Assembly: GCA_036925085.1 (NCBI GenBank)
Contig: JAUPFP010000015.1
Span: forward strand, 1,883,001 to 1,947,000
Reading direction: 5' to 3'
DNA from: Brachycybe producta
Taxonomy: Eukaryota > Arthropoda > Diplopoda > Playtdesmida > Andrognathidae
Length of the DNA: 64,000 nt
The notes under the pieces were generated by a model that did not search any database, was not told the DNA's origin, and saw nothing but the letters and a program-made list of their open reading frames with translations. Position 1 is the stretch's first letter. Each line of letters opens with the position of its first letter. The position numbers were made by a program, and so were the translations under genes. Positions 10,791 through 23,105 of this stretch are shown here, piece by piece.

Positions 10791-13575
10791 TATAGTTCGA
10801 TGTTTTTTCTTCACTTAATAACCTAAAAAAACAAGAGATTTCTTAAATGTTTTGGTGTTTTTGAGTAAATTTTCTGGAAAATATTTTCTATGGAAACCTG
10901 ATTTATTATAATTTATAAATATAAGTTAATAAACAGCAAAAATATAGTTGTTTCAATATTAATTTGATCAATGTTACACAATTTTTGTTGAGTAGACAAA
11001 TTAGTGATCATTAAATGTTAAACATTTAGAAATATCTTGATTTAAATAAAAAAACCAATTAGTTTGACTTCACTGCAAATTATCTAAAATTGTCTAATGA
11101 GTGTGGGAGCCACCAAACGCTTTTCTAGTACTTTTTATACGCAGCCATTACAAAAAATGTGCAAATGAAAGAAAAGAAGAATGGAAAATAAATTTCTGGT
11201 TATTCTGTATTTCAGATTCAGAAAGAACCATAAGAAAAAAAATGCGAAAATGATTTAGAAACTAGAAAAAAAAAACGAATCACTTGAGGGCATTTTTTCA
11301 TGTATTTAATTTTTTAATAGATAAACTTATGAGACAATTTATGTTATCACTTCAAACATACTACACATAACCGAAATGTAACAATTTGGAAATTTTCGAA
11401 TTGTCATAAAAAGTTTATTTTTTAACTATATATAAACCTGACACAAAAAAACCTCACGTGATTCAGTTACCAGTTTTAGTTTCCTTTTTTAAACATGAGG
11501 GCCACACTTTGAGAGACTCTCATGACACTACCAATGGCAGGCATCTGTTTTAGGTCTTCAAAAAAAACCACTACAACCCTCAAACACCCAATCCTTTTCA
11601 ATATCCATCTATAGTAAAGGCTAAACTCATATACTGTATATACTATAAGACCTCATCATATTATCCCATGTCATATTTGACCAACATGAGAGAATCCCGA
11701 CACAAGTTATCACACATGATGATAGATGACAATTTAATATCAACAAGAGTTGACATCTTACCATCATCCATTCCCCCCTTTTCCATCACCTTCTCTACCC
11801 TTCTTCATATTTAAACTTGACAATATACAACCTTCTCAAACAACCCACCACAATCACCACCACCCTATCTTTCTATCCATGCTATACAATAATATAGAAC
11901 CCCCCTCAACCATGGATAAAGTTACAATCTCAGTTGGCCACTCCACACTTATTCACCACCTGTCGCCACTGACACCAATGCTAGAATATGGATACATTAT
12001 TGGTGGCTTAATGTGACAGTGTGGTGATGGTGGTTGGTCATGTCCATTCTCAACATTTCCAGATGTACCTTCAGTACCTTCCATCCTAAACAACGACACA
12101 CTTGTCCTGTTATTTCGATTAAAAAATTTCGAAGTTTTTCAAAGTTTTCTCTTGTTTCATAATACTTTTTTTTGTGTTGCTAATTTTACTGAATATGATA
12201 AAAAAAATCTTGTTACTAAATGATGAAATCCACTGTGAAAATACAAATTTTAAATGAAAGCCATAAATTGGATGATGCAGTTGTTCTTGAAACCTTTTAA
12301 ATATACTACCCAGGTGCATTTGAGAAATACTGTGTTTGTTGCATTCATATAAAGCATTATAGAAACTGTCAACTTCTAATAACAGTGGCACTTACAACAA
12401 ATTGCATGCAACGATTTATGAAATAATTAATATAGCATTATGCATTATGCATTTATTAATGATGCATTTTAACCAAGTGTGAAATTGCAATCGCACCCAG
12501 AAATCACTTGTTACTCAAGGACTGCATTTGGAAATCCATTTCTTTGTCATAATGATCCAACCATAGCGCGTTCATTCGATAACGCGTTACACAGTCTAGA
12601 ACTACATTACTAAAACTTGCAATGTTCAACTAGATGCAGCAGTTCATTGCTAGAAATGATTGAAAATACTTGATGGAATTCCGTTTGCAATATGGAAAGT
12701 GCATCATGATTAGCGGCTATAAGCAAGGTTCGCGTTATAAAGGTTTGATAAAGCAGTCATGTTCGTTTGTCACATGACAGCTAATTACATGGGAGTATAT
12801 GTAAAATAACGTAAAAAAGTATGTTTTCTAAACTTAATACCACACTCATAAGGCCACCACGTAATAAAACCTTCCAGTCTTAATCTTTCTCGATTTGTTC
12901 TACAAAAAAAAACCATTCATCCTGAAATTTTTACTTGGTTTGGTCAAGTCCCAGTCATATGTCTTTTTGTTGCTTTGCAACAAAGGTCTAAAACATGAGT
13001 GCAGCCATGACTCAAGTGTCAACTCTTGCCTTGTCTCTCAGGTCGCATTAAAGTGCACATTGCGATGCACCGACTCAGGCGTTTATTTGTTTATAAGAAA
13101 GAGAAAAAAAACACTGCCATTGAGAATCTCCACCCGTCCCACATGTAGTCTATGTGCATAAGTCGCAAATAAATATGGAAATCATTGTAATTTACTTTAC
13201 ATATAAAGTTAATATAGACAATGAATGCAAGAACAGCTGCAGAAATATAGTCATAACATCCGCATACAATTATCACACAATTATACTTACGATTAATGCA
13301 TAAATATTTAAAAAACAAACTGAGACAATGCAGATGCAAATGTCTCATGAGAATTGCAAAGAAAAGAACACTTTATGGATTTAATTTATAGGTTCAACTC
13401 GGATATATAAAAGGCACAAGAAGGAAATATAACATTTTTTTTAAACACTTGAAACTCCACCTTATTCAGTGTATTTAATCTACAAAAATAACAAAAAAAA
13501 ACGGGTTGGCTAAGATGAGCTAAACACAAGAGAGAAACAGACTAAACAGCCAAATCGAACAAAAGTCAAACTAAA
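10791..13575. other. Intergenic; one repeat copy at 11150-11440
   Basis: 11150-11440 is a diverged member of the ACTAGAAGAG family (AGAAACTAGAAAAAAAAAAC and TTGTCATAAAAAGTTTATTT). The rest is AT-rich. 12890-13160 is less biased and has an open frame, but no homology or splice logic I can defend. Confidence 0.45.
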
Positions 13576-14270
13576 TTGCTTGTTCTAGCTCTTGTACACT
13601 TTTGTCTTTTTTTTCTTCTTCAGCTTAGCTCTGTTTCAATTTAGCCCTTTCGTTTGGTTCTTGTAATATTGCAGCTAGTTCTTGTTCAAAGCACTTTAGT
13701 TAATCTCATACAATGTATAGCTCTTATTTAGTTTAGTTCTCAAACAGTTTAGCTCTTATAGTGCTTAGCTTCTTCAGAGTTTTAGCTCTTGTTCAATCTA
13801 GTCTTATTAGATTTATATAAAGCGTAATTCTTGTTTAGCTTGCTGCTTAGCTCCTGTAAAGTTTAACTATCGAACAATCTAGCTCGTGTATAACTTAAGA
13901 TATTTTTTAGATTAGCTGTTGAATATATCTATCTACACCTGGTGTTTAGCTATTGTTCAAATTTGCCCTATACAGTAGAGCGTTGATTATCGGAACTAAT
14001 GTCGGACATGGACAGTTCCGATAATCAAAAGTTCACATAATGAAACTCCCATTAAGTAAAAATCGATTGCAAAGAATTTGTTTTATTTCCATAAGAATAA
14101 GTAAAAAAATTGCTTCCGATAATCGACGGTTCCCATAACCAACACTCTACCTGTAGGTTGGTTCTTGTGCAGTTTAAGCTCTTGTCCAATTCTATCCACT
14201 GTAGTTCACATTTTTTATATTCAGCCTAGATCTAGCAATTATTTTCGGTATCTCGATATTCAATTTAGCT
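13576..14270. repeat. Degenerate minisatellite with TTTAGCTCTTGT core
   Basis: At least a dozen variants of TTTAGCTCTTGTTCAA recur at irregular spacing of about 15-40 bases (for example near 13584, 13674, 13720, 13752, 13784, 13880, 13947 and, beyond an inserted element, 14168). The pogo-like MITE 13973-14153 sits inside the array, so the array is older. Confidence 0.6.
13973..14153. mobile_element. Complete pogo/Tigger-like MITE (181 bp)
   Basis: Ends CAGTAGAGCGTTGATTATCG and the complement of CAGGTAGAGTGTTGGTTATG, flanked by TA on both sides (13971-13972 and 14154-14155). CAGT-type ends with TA duplication fit Tc1/mariner-pogo. The motif CGATAATC occurs in both halves. No coding capacity. 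Confidence 0.8.
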
Positions 14271-16690
14271 TTCAAGTGCAGTCCTTTTACAGTCTTTTAT
14301 TATGAACATTGGGCTAGTTTGGTGGTCTTTCTCTCTCTCTCTCTCTAAATGCCCATAAAGACACACAAGAATAGGAAAAGAAACAAGACACCAAAAAAAC
14401 AAACAAAACATTTCCGATATAAACACAATTGACTTTGCACTTGACTTTGAGAAACTCAGCTTCCTGATAACAGGATGAATTTGCAATATGTCTACTTGTA
14501 ATTATACTAAATTTATAAACTGTGGTGGCGTGTCCAATGTTTTTTTTATTACTACAATGGCCATCAAATCAAGATGGGCATATTTCACGAAATATTATTT
14601 TGAATTGTTGTTATTCTACGAACAATTGAAATTTCAACACTGACTTGAGTATATGTGGGCATTTATAGATGTCATAATGTGTGTGTCACACAATGGGGGC
14701 AACCTTTCCCATTGGTTGGTTGCCTCTACTGTTCGTTCACTTATTGAATCATGACAAAAACATACCGTTGACGTCACATATTCAAGTGGTCTTAGAACTG
14801 ATAGGAAATAGAAAATCTTGCTCAAAAAACATTGTTTACAACCTACAAATATAAATACTAGGGTTGAAACTTGTAAGTAGGCCTTTTCAATGTGAAGAAT
14901 ATTAAGTGCTTTTTAGCAAAGACTATAAAAAATATATCAAAAGTTAAAAATTAAGTATTTGAAAATTACAAATGGCTACCTTCAATTTTACGACATGAAT
15001 CGTGAAGCATGAGATAGCTTCTTATACCTTGTAGGCCCTACAATGTACATACTGTGCAATGTACATGAAGAAAATAACCTATATTCAGATAAAGTGTGTT
15101 CATAAAAATTTTATTATGTTAATTTTGGCTAAGTTAAGAGTAGTGTTAAACCGATAAAACGTCGACATGGAAGTTTCATATAAAGTTTGATAAGTTTAGC
15201 ACAGGTTTTGACTTAGCAATTGTTAATAATACCACCTTTAAAACCATTTATCAGGCAATATAAATTCAAAAATGTCTCCGAAGTGTATTTTATATTGTAA
15301 TCAGAGTGAACCATTAGTAAAAGAGAAATCAGAAAAATGTAGAGAAAACCTGTTTTTTTTTCGATTTCTTTACGCATGTGAGATGCAGGCGTTAACGCCA
15401 TGTTTCCATTAGGTCAAAATAAGTGTCAAAAAATAATTTTGTTATTGTCAATTTGTTTTTTGAAATCATCAAAATTTAATTTTCACCTATTTGACATAAT
15501 AGAAGCAGGTCATACTGTAAGGAAGAAGAAGAAAAAAATCTCCAAGCTCTTCACGAATTTTCCTATTATTATTTTGACATTCACTACATCAATTAGGCAT
15601 TTAGTTATGACAATAAAGGCTCCAACAACACATCAGAATAAACAACTTCCAACCTCTCCCCCTCCACCCCAACTTGTAACTAAATCAGCAAAATGTTTCT
15701 TTCATAAAACATTCAAAAATGAAAGAAGAAAAAAAGTCCCTTTTTCTTAAAAAAAAAACCCCTATTTTTTGTTTGTGACCTCCTTTTAATTGGGAATATT
15801 CCAACATATAGTAATAATAGTAAGAACTTATCATCTTACAGAAGCTAAGCTGCATCTATTAATAGGGAGAAAAGAGAGAGAGTAAAAGAAAATGCAACTT
15901 GAATGAAGTTAAGAGGAGAAAAAAAAAAGCAAAAAAACAGAAAAGATAGAAAGAGAAAAATATCTGTGGCTGTCATCATTTTAATGTAGCAAAAAGGGTT
16001 GAGAGTAAAAGAGAAAATTATATTGCACAGCCAATTTTAGAATGTCACTTTGGAATATTTTAAAAAATGAAATAATAACACAACAGTCAAAGATGAGTTG
16101 GAGTGTCAGGAAAGAGCTAATACAAGGGTCCATTCACCTTCTTCTTCTTCTTCTTCATTCTATCTCACTCACCCTCAAAGTTCCTCAAAAAATACAAAAA
16201 CACAACAGGTGAAATACCGTGTTGTAATCTATAAACTATTATATGAACAGAAAACATTTGTAGAATTGTCAATTTGTCACCTTCCGGTTTCTATTTTAGA
16301 TATGATAAGAGCTTTTCATTTTTTTAACGAATCTAAGTTATTTTCATTTTGTCTTAGATCTGGAGAGTAGTTTTAGATTTGTGGGTCCTCCTGTCATAAA
16401 ATCATTAAAAATAACAGCATGGGATACATTCATTTAGCTCCCTTTCTAAAGCAAAAATTCAAAAAGAAAATGTTGCACTTAAAAACTCCAACTTTTAACT
16501 CTCTGAGCTTGAGTTCCAACATAGGAAATTCGTTCCTATCCAAGGATATTAAATAAACGCGGTTTAGGTTTAAATGGATGGAACACTGTATCGAGGGTTC
16601 AAGTTGACATTAGGAATTTGGTTCTTAGTATAAATATGAAGCTTGTGACGTAAGAGGGGTTGACAAAAAAATTAGGATTGTGTCGCTTAA
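14271..16690. other. Intergenic, nothing firm
   Basis: AT-rich. 15186-15220 carries TTTGATAAGTTTAGCAC, a dispersed repeat piece also near 19066, 42815 and 53736. Remaining frames are low-complexity. Confidence 0.45.
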
Positions 16691-16993
16691 ACCTAGTACA
16701 CACCCGATAATTTAAATGCATTTAAATAATAAATGTATTCTACAGAGCCCTGTGAAGGGCAAACAAACAATATGTCGAATTCAATTTATTCAGTTAATAA
16801 TCTGAAAATATTGAGTTAATACTTAAATATAATAATATATAAACTATTGACAAAATATTGATTTAATATTTCAATTTAAAATAATAATAAAGTCAATTTT
16901 TATTTGGTGTTCCTGTCCTTAACTGGATTCCGTATAATTCACCTAAACACATTTAATTTGAATTCATTTAACTCATGTTTGTACAAGGTATTA
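16691..16993 (+). repeat. Dispersed repeat, copy 1 (partner 61276-61600)
   Basis: About 300 bp of clear same-strand similarity to 61276-61600: CCTAGTACACACC at the start, the palindrome ATTTAAATGCATTTAAAT, CAGAGCCCTGTGAAGGGC, and GGATTCCGTATAATTCACC near the end. AT-rich, no coding capacity. Likely a non-autonomous mobile element; its ends cannot be typed. Confidence 0.75.
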
Positions 16994-17754
16994 AGTCTGA
17001 TAGAAAAGGTGTTCCTGCATTCTTTTGTTATTATCCCTGTTTTAATCAGACAAAATGACAAATTTAATTTTTTGTCCAACCCCTATGACCGTCACAAACT
17101 TCATCATAATACAGTGTGGTAGCTATATAGTTTCAGATAAATTTCAAATTTGTCTTGAAATGGCCCTTGACACAGACTAGAAAGGGTCTTTAAAAATAAG
17201 TAAAAAAAAAAGGTTAAAAAAATTATTAAAATACAATAAAGATTAAAACCAACATCCGAGTTAAAAATTGAACTCTCTTCTGTAGTTGCTAGTTATTATT
17301 CTATTTGTAAAGAGACATCCAGAAATGTGTTTTTTTTTTCTTCTTCCAAACAGTTCAGTAAACAAAAGTAAAAATAAAAACAGACAAGAGAAAAACTAGA
17401 ACTTCCGGTTGTGCTGCAATTGTCGCCACCACGTGTTACTCGTGTCATAAATCAAAAGGTAAAAAAAAAAATCAGAGGTTTACTTACTGCCTTAAAAATA
17501 TATATAAAAAGTATATATGGACTGAAAAAAAAAAACCCAATGCAGTTGTCAGACCAACAAACTATTTTTATTTTCATTCATATATAAGTCGCTTTGTGTG
17601 GCGCATGCGCAGTCAAAGCACATAAAAAATAAATGTTAACGAAAAATAACTAAATGAGATTTCGGTGACATTATTTTTGTCTCCCATCCCCTCTTTCCCC
17701 CAATTGAGTAAAAAAAATTTTACATAACCAAAAATAATAATTGGAAAAACAAAA

Positions 17755-17794
<40 letters not shown>

Positions 17795-17936
17795 TGACAA
17801 ACTGCCAAAATATCAGTAATTTCATTTTTTATAATATTATAAAATGCACGTTTGTTATTTCTTTATATTACTTAAAATTCGTATCATACTGTCATACAAA
17901 ATATAATTATGCAAAAAAAAATGCAAGATAGATTTT
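16994..17936. other. Intergenic with (AT)n microsatellite
   Basis: (AT)15 at 17763-17792. No gene seen. Confidence 0.55.
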
Positions 17937-18117
17937 ATATATGTTACTCTCAATCTGTGGAATCATTCAGTCTGCACATTGCCTAGGTAATCTGCACAAC
18001 AACTAACCTCTGCTAATGAATCTGCAAAATTCCATACCTAGAATTTATTGAATTGTTTACAGATTCACTAGCATATTTGGTTGTTGTGCAGATTTACAGT
18101 AACATACTGTATATAAT
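17937..18117. mobile_element. Inverted-repeat element
   Basis: Left AATCTGCACAACAACTAACC (17990) is matched by inverted GGTTGTTGTGCAGATTTACA (about 18080-18099), followed on both sides by TGCTAATGAATCTG-type arms and outer GTTACT/AGTAAC. Arms about 37 bp plus; looks like a small fold-back MITE. Confidence 0.65.
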
Positions 18118-18752
18118 TGAGGCCCATAGATCTACTGTACATGTACTTGTAATGTATGCGAATCATTATGTACATTACTTCTATAGTGTCTAGACTTCAC
18201 CCCTTTACATACAACCTCTGACGTCACCTTTATGTCAGAAATTGATACTTGTCCATTTTGAACACCACCAAAATGACAAGAGCTAGTATATGCAGAGTGT
18301 GTCCAAATAAGTTTCCTTTTCTTCCATATTAAAACTTTTAACAATCGTAATACACAGACCTATATATGCCAACACAACATATGCTTTTGAAACACTTCGC
18401 ATGAGCTTGAAAGATAATCGTACTTTTCAACAAAAAAAACTAATGAAGAAGACACACACAGAAAAATCCTGTTTTTAGTGAGCTAATCAGAATTTCCGGT
18501 TTCATATTTAGATTTCATAATTTTTTAAAAAAAAAATGCAACAAAAAACATCAGAATAAATTTATAACATTCAATAACTTACCTATAAAGCATATGCTAA
18601 TTAGATGAAAGCCATGAATGCCTAGAAGAAAAAAAGAAAAATAACATTAAAACAATTTTTCTCATCAAAGGGGTTGGTATTCATATGGATTGCTAACTTG
18701 CAGTCGAAGCAAGTGCTAACCCATAAACTACTAAACGAAATGCAGTGTGATC
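18118..18752. other. Intergenic, nothing recognised
   Basis: 18180-18340 is less AT-rich and has an open - strand frame (70 aa) without recognisable similarity. Confidence 0.4.
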
Positions 18753-18965
18753 AGAAAAAAAAGCGCACACGAAAAATGTGCACAGAAAAAAAAACCCCAC
18801 TGCCATATTATGCGCACAAGAAAAATGCGCACACGGAAAAATACACACACACAAAATGCGCACATTTCAAGTACCATATAGCGCCTATATATTTTATATT
18901 TGGTTGGTTGAATATGCCGAGCATATTTTTCTGTGTGCGCAATTTTCTTGTGCGCTTTTTTTTTT
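18753..18965. mobile_element. Inverted-repeat element with GCGCACA ends
   Basis: Left AAGCGCACACGAAAAATGTG (18761) and inverted right CGCAATTTTCTTGTGCGC (18938-18955). The unit GCGCACA-(C/A)-GAAAAAT is also repeated inside (18810-18840). A 114-aa frame across it simply reads the repeats. Confidence 0.65.
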
Positions 18966-20771
18966 CACAAAACCAAAAAGTAGACAGAGGGTTGAATTCA
19001 ATAATGATTGCTAAGTAAAAGTATATGCTGAACTCATGAACTTTTTTTTTAATAGAAAGTTGCAGTGTAGCACTAGCTTTGACTTAAAAATCATCAAGAA
19101 TACGACCCTTGTAGCTAAAGTAATTAAACTCATGCATGAGACGGTCCTTTCTCAAATGTTCATATAGGTTTAGCAATAGCTTTGACTATTTCAGTTATCA
19201 TTTCCCAATAAAATTCAAAGTCACAAAGTTACAAATTTGTAACTAAAAAAGTGAAAATGTAATTGGTTATTTGGTCTTATAAGATGGTAGTAGTAGTAGT
19301 AGTAGTAGTAGTACACTCAAAATGCTCCCAAAATGATTTTTATAGGACCAAACGTATGCACAAAAATGCATAATGACAATTTCAACCTCTTTTGGGTACA
19401 CTAATGATACCATGTATAAATAAGTGCGATTATAATCTTTTTAAACAAAAATTAAAAATGCATAAATTGCAAAAAAAAAATTTGAAAATTGACAACATAT
19501 ATCGCATAAATTTTACTTCTTTAAATAAAAAAACACTTTTATCAGAAAATAAAATTCTTCAAATTTACAGTACAATCGAATTTTACCTTGAAATTATACA
19601 TTTTCTGTTATAATTTCTTCTAATAATTGCAGCTTATGAATTGCTTCTGCCACCTTAGTGCATTTCCTACATAATTAATGAACATTTGCATAAAAAACAA
19701 ACAATTTTCAAACATATTTCGCACTTTTTTAAAAACAAATGTTGAACTTTTTCAATTTTTGTATAAAAAATATTGTGGCTTTAGTGTATTCCTATCAATT
19801 TATTTTCAAACTTTGGTTGCAACACATACACAGATTATCAGTGTGTCTCATGTTACAATCAAACGAAAAACCAAAAATGAGCTATTCTCATAGGTTCTAA
19901 CAATTGGTGAGCAACACCAATTGTAGAACACCAAGAACAAGAAGATTTCCCAACAATAAACACATTGTTCACAATGATATCCTCCTCCTCCCCCCCCCCT
20001 TGAACATACATAAACAATACAAACAAATCAGAAGAGAAACAACAATGGAAATCATTGCGCAAGAGCAAACATAAAATACCCGTATGTGACTGAAAACGTC
20101 ACAACTCTTTTTTTAATTTCAACACACGCCCCCTTAACCACCCTATTATTCTCCATATTTTTTTTAAAACAAAAAAAAAACATAAACCAAATGGTGTGAA
20201 TTTCGCGTGAAAAATAAAAGACCAAAAATACAAAAATAAAAGATTCTTAGGAAAAAGAGAATAAGTTACAAGAAAGGGGAGGAGGAGGCATGGGTCATTG
20301 ATTGACTAATGTGTCATATACTCCATAGAAATATGAGTGTAATGTTGTTGAAAGCTGTTTTGACAGAAAAAAGGGGGGTTGAGGGGAGGAATAATTTATG
20401 TAAAACAGAAAGAAAAAAACAAGAGAAGTTGTCATATTATATTGATCATTCATTCTTTTTATAAAAAAAAGGGTACAGTGTGTCTGAAAAGTATTTATAG
20501 TAATGTGACTAAGAAGCCCTTGACTAAGAAAGTAGCCATTTCAAAATATGCAAATGAAAGAGCACAAGTGGAAACAGAACTCTCGGTTAGGGAACCACTG
20601 AATTTCACTTTGAAATGGCATTTAACAAAAGCGCCATACAACTTTCAATGCAAAGGCACTATAAAGTTATTCTGATTTTTTTTTTAATTCTAATTCTAAT
20701 TTCTGTTGGTTTTTATGCATGTGTGATTCTTCCTTTATTCTGTCTTTCAGAAACTCATTTTGAAACTAAAG
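18966..20771. other. Intergenic with (GTA)n
   Basis: (GTA)9 at 19287-19313; a piece of the GTTTAGCACTAGCTTTGAC repeat at about 19066-19110. No gene seen up to the LTR element. Confidence 0.5.
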
Positions 20772-21459
20772 TGTAACACCCTGTAAATCGTGATCCCGCC
20801 AAAACCATAGCCTGGGGGGTAAACAACTCTCAACCGTCCCTCCCTCCTCTCTGACTCACCTTTCTGACTCATGCCCAAGTGGCGGATTGATACATAAAGG
20901 ACCATGGTCACTTGGACCTGGTTACACCTCGCAGGTGTACACAGGTCCAAGGTATAAAAGGACCATGTTCCTCTTTGTTCCTCAGTTCTTTCCTTTGCCT
21001 GTTTTTGCGATACATTCCAAATCATGGGCCTGAGGATTTCCAGTTAGTATTTTACTATTCACCCTTGTATCTGTACTTCTTACAAGGAATGAATAAAAGT
21101 GTTGTAATAAGAAGTAGCGTTGTCTCTATGTCTTTATGCTAATAACTTCTCTTCAGAGGCCGGAGGTTTCATAGGGCAGGAGCTATACGATTCTCAGCAG
21201 CTACAACATCTTCTCTAGTCGGAATACCGATGGAGAAGATGTATATCAGCATCAACCGGAAGAGAGAGAGATGGCCGCCACTCTCCTGCATTGATTTCAC
21301 CCCCATGCAGAAGAGTGACTTCAATCTATCTCCATCCAGCTCTCTCTACAGCTCGGATCTTCTCTGTGCAGGTGTCATACTGCTCAGAGAAGAAACGAAA
21401 AGTAGAAAATGTCATCTAAAGGTTGGTAATAAAATATTGGTTGATGTCAAAAGCTCACA
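20772..21459 (+). repeat. 5' LTR (688 bp)
   Basis: Direct repeat partner of 29638-30325 at a constant offset of 8866. It begins TG and ends CA. A TATA box (TATAAAAG, 20953-20960) and a downstream AATAAA (21092-21097) give a likely U3-R-U5 layout, with transcription starting roughly 25-35 bases after the TATA box and the RNA 3' end shortly after AATAAA. Just upstream of the TATA box lies a long inverted repeat (20911-20951). A second AATAAA occurs near 21428, close to the LTR end. Confidence 0.95.
20893..20966 (+). promoter_or_regulatory. LTR core promoter with cruciform-like inverted repeat before the TATA box
   Basis: CTTGGACCTG (20911-20920) pairs with CAGGTCCAAG (20942-20951); inside it TACACCT (20923-20929) pairs with AGGTGTA (20933-20939) around a CGC loop. 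The pair is flanked by near-direct repeats of TAAAGGACCATG, the second of which contains the TATA box TATAAAAG. The palindrome GACCATGGTC (20900-20909) lies beside it. This symmetry suggests a dimeric factor site or a folding element. It is repeated exactly in the 3' LTR. The role is inferred. Confidence 0.6.
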
Positions 21460-21461
21460 TT

Positions 21462-21473
21462 TGGTGGAGGTGC
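21462..21473 (+). other. Primer-binding site, tRNA-Ala type
   Basis: TGGTGGAGGTGC starts two bases after the LTR end. It is complementary to the conserved 3' end of animal cytosolic tRNA-Ala (GCACCTCCA plus the added CCA). After these 12 bases the match continues only with a one-base offset (GGGG). The position and the TGG start are those of a minus-strand primer site. Confidence 0.8.
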
Positions 21474-21584
21474 GGGGTATAGCTCCATCTGCCTTCTCCG
21501 ACCTGTAAACAGAAGCCGTCCTTTGTCCTAAGTCTCGTGATTGTGCCTCACGAGGCTTCGTCCGTCCTTTCTATGTTGGAGCCA

Positions 21585-21935
21585 CGTATGGAGACCCTCG
21601 ATAGCGTCAAAGTCAACCGCGTGGCGCCTGTCTGTAAAACCGCGTATGGAGACCCTCGATCACGTCAAAGTCAACCGCGCGGCGTCCTTTGTGTTGGAAC
21701 CTCGTGTGGAGACCCTCGATAGCGTCAAAGTCGACCACGTGGCGCCTTTGTAAAACCGCGTATGGAGGCCCTCGATCACGTCAAAGCCAACCGCGCGGCG
21801 TCCTTTGTGTTGGAACCACGTATGGAGGCCCTCGATAGCGTCAAAGCCAACCGCGTGGCGCCTTTTTATGTTGGGATCATGTATGGAGGCCCTCGATCAC
21901 GTCAAAGCCAACCGCATGGTACCGTTTTTGTGGAA
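21585..21935 (+). repeat. Six-unit alternating tandem repeat in the leader
   Basis: Six units of about 56-61 bp start near 21586, 21643, 21704, 21760, 21820 and 21881. Each contains GGAG(A/G)CCCTCGAT, then CGTCAAAG and then CAACCGC or a variant. Odd units read CGATAGCG and end GTGGCGCC; even units read CGATCACG, and units 2 and 4 end GCGGCGTCC. The array is therefore a dimer repeated three times, grown by duplication of a two-unit block. It is G+C-rich and lies between the primer site and gag, where packaging or dimerisation signals are usual in such elements; that function is inferred. Short frames across it encode repeated peptides but have no other support. Confidence 0.85.
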
Positions 21936-22671
21936 TCGCGAAAGAGACTTGTGGCTACACACACCACGTGTCGACCGCGCGATTCTGTGTCCTGTCCTTA
22001 GAGACACGTGGGAACGAACTTTTGTCTGCTGACCGCTTAGCACTCGGAAAGTGGACAACCGTTTGGACACACGTGTTTCCGTCCGTGTTTTTGTATTTCA
22101 TGTTTCCATTACAATCACCCACTGTCACCTTCACTCTTCTTTAATTTTCAAAGTGAAACCCACACCACGTGGGCAACACTTTAAACAAATTCTTCTTACT
22201 CTCCGAGAGGAGTTTGCAGTCTCATTATGAGATGAGCAAACAAATCTCATCTACTAATCTATTCATCTATTAATAGGCTTTTAAAGGACGTGTGTGTCTT
22301 TTAAAATGTCCTATTATCTTCACTCTTCATCTTTAATTTTCAAGCAAGATTCTCCCTAGCTCTATTTCATTGTTAGGGGGCTTACAAGCTTAAAACACAC
22401 TTTTTCTAGCCACGTGGGACTTTCTTGTCCCCCCTTTTCTTTGTTCTTTGTTTTTACACTTGTGTTTCCCTTGGGACCCTCTATGTCCCAAGTCATGTTC
22501 TTCAATTTCTTCATCATCATCACCTCAATGCATCATCACATGAACTTTCTCCATTGGACAACACTGAAGCCCGGCCGCCATCTTGGATCGACCGGACACT
22601 CTTCAAAAAGCGCCAACGGAGCGGTTTTTCGCTCCATGTGACTCATTGTTGTACCTTCTCTCATCTTTTTG

Positions 22672-22699
22672 TGTTCTCTTCTCTTCTCTTCTCTTCCAG
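22672..22699 (+). promoter_or_regulatory. 3' splice-site-like tract in leader
   Basis: A run of repeated TTCTC/CTCTT ends in TTCCAG at 22699, followed by AGGG. This is a strong polypyrimidine-AG arrangement upstream of the gag start. No partner donor can be chosen with confidence from sequence alone. Confidence 0.35.
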
Positions 22700-23090
22700 A
22701 GGGTTGCACTCACGCGCCCCCTGGCGGAGTTCCTCTTGTTAGAGAAAACTTCTCTTTTTCTTTGAATTTTCTCTCTTTTTGTGTCTTTCTCCTGGCCACC
22801 ATAAAAACGTGCCCCGGAGGAACTTTTCAATCATCAATTTTTGGACATTGCAATAAACTGAACCGGAAGTGGCCACCTCAGCGCCACCTACGGACTTCTT
22901 CCTTCTACTCAACATAGTCCCTCACTGGGCACTGACTCTGTCTTTTCATCCAGAGCCATCCAGCAGTGAGGACTCAAAATTTCTCCAGTCTGAACATTTC
23001 TTCTGGTTCACCAAGTATTTATCTTGTTGAACACACTTCAATTTCTACACTGTTTTACTGTTTTAATAAAACTAAATTAAAACTTTTGAT

Positions 23091-23105
23091 GTGCGGGCAC
23101 CGCAC
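23091..23105 (+). other. Short hairpin GTGCGG-GCA-CCGCAC, copy 1
   Basis: A perfect 6-bp G+C-rich stem with a GCA triloop. The same 13-base core recurs at 23258-23270, where the stem is preserved with a G-T pair (AGTGCGG/CCGCGCT). Both copies follow AAACT-rich DNA and lie 170 bases apart in the leader. A repeated structured RNA signal is a plausible reading. Confidence 0.5.

Noticed and set aside
12895-13161. 88-aa + frame in a less AT-rich patch
   Set aside because: No recognisable motif, and the frame has no clear splice sites; not enough to call an exon.
18674-19018. 114-aa frame with H/K/T repeats
   Set aside because: Reads the GCGCACA inverted-repeat element; no independent support.
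20747-21025. 92-aa - strand frame in the LTR, repeated at 29547-29891
   Set aside because: Both are antisense to the LTR; the identity reflects LTR identity, not a gene.
21537-22032. Short repeated-peptide frames over the leader array
   Set aside because: Peptide repeats follow from the DNA repeats, and all three + frames behave alike.
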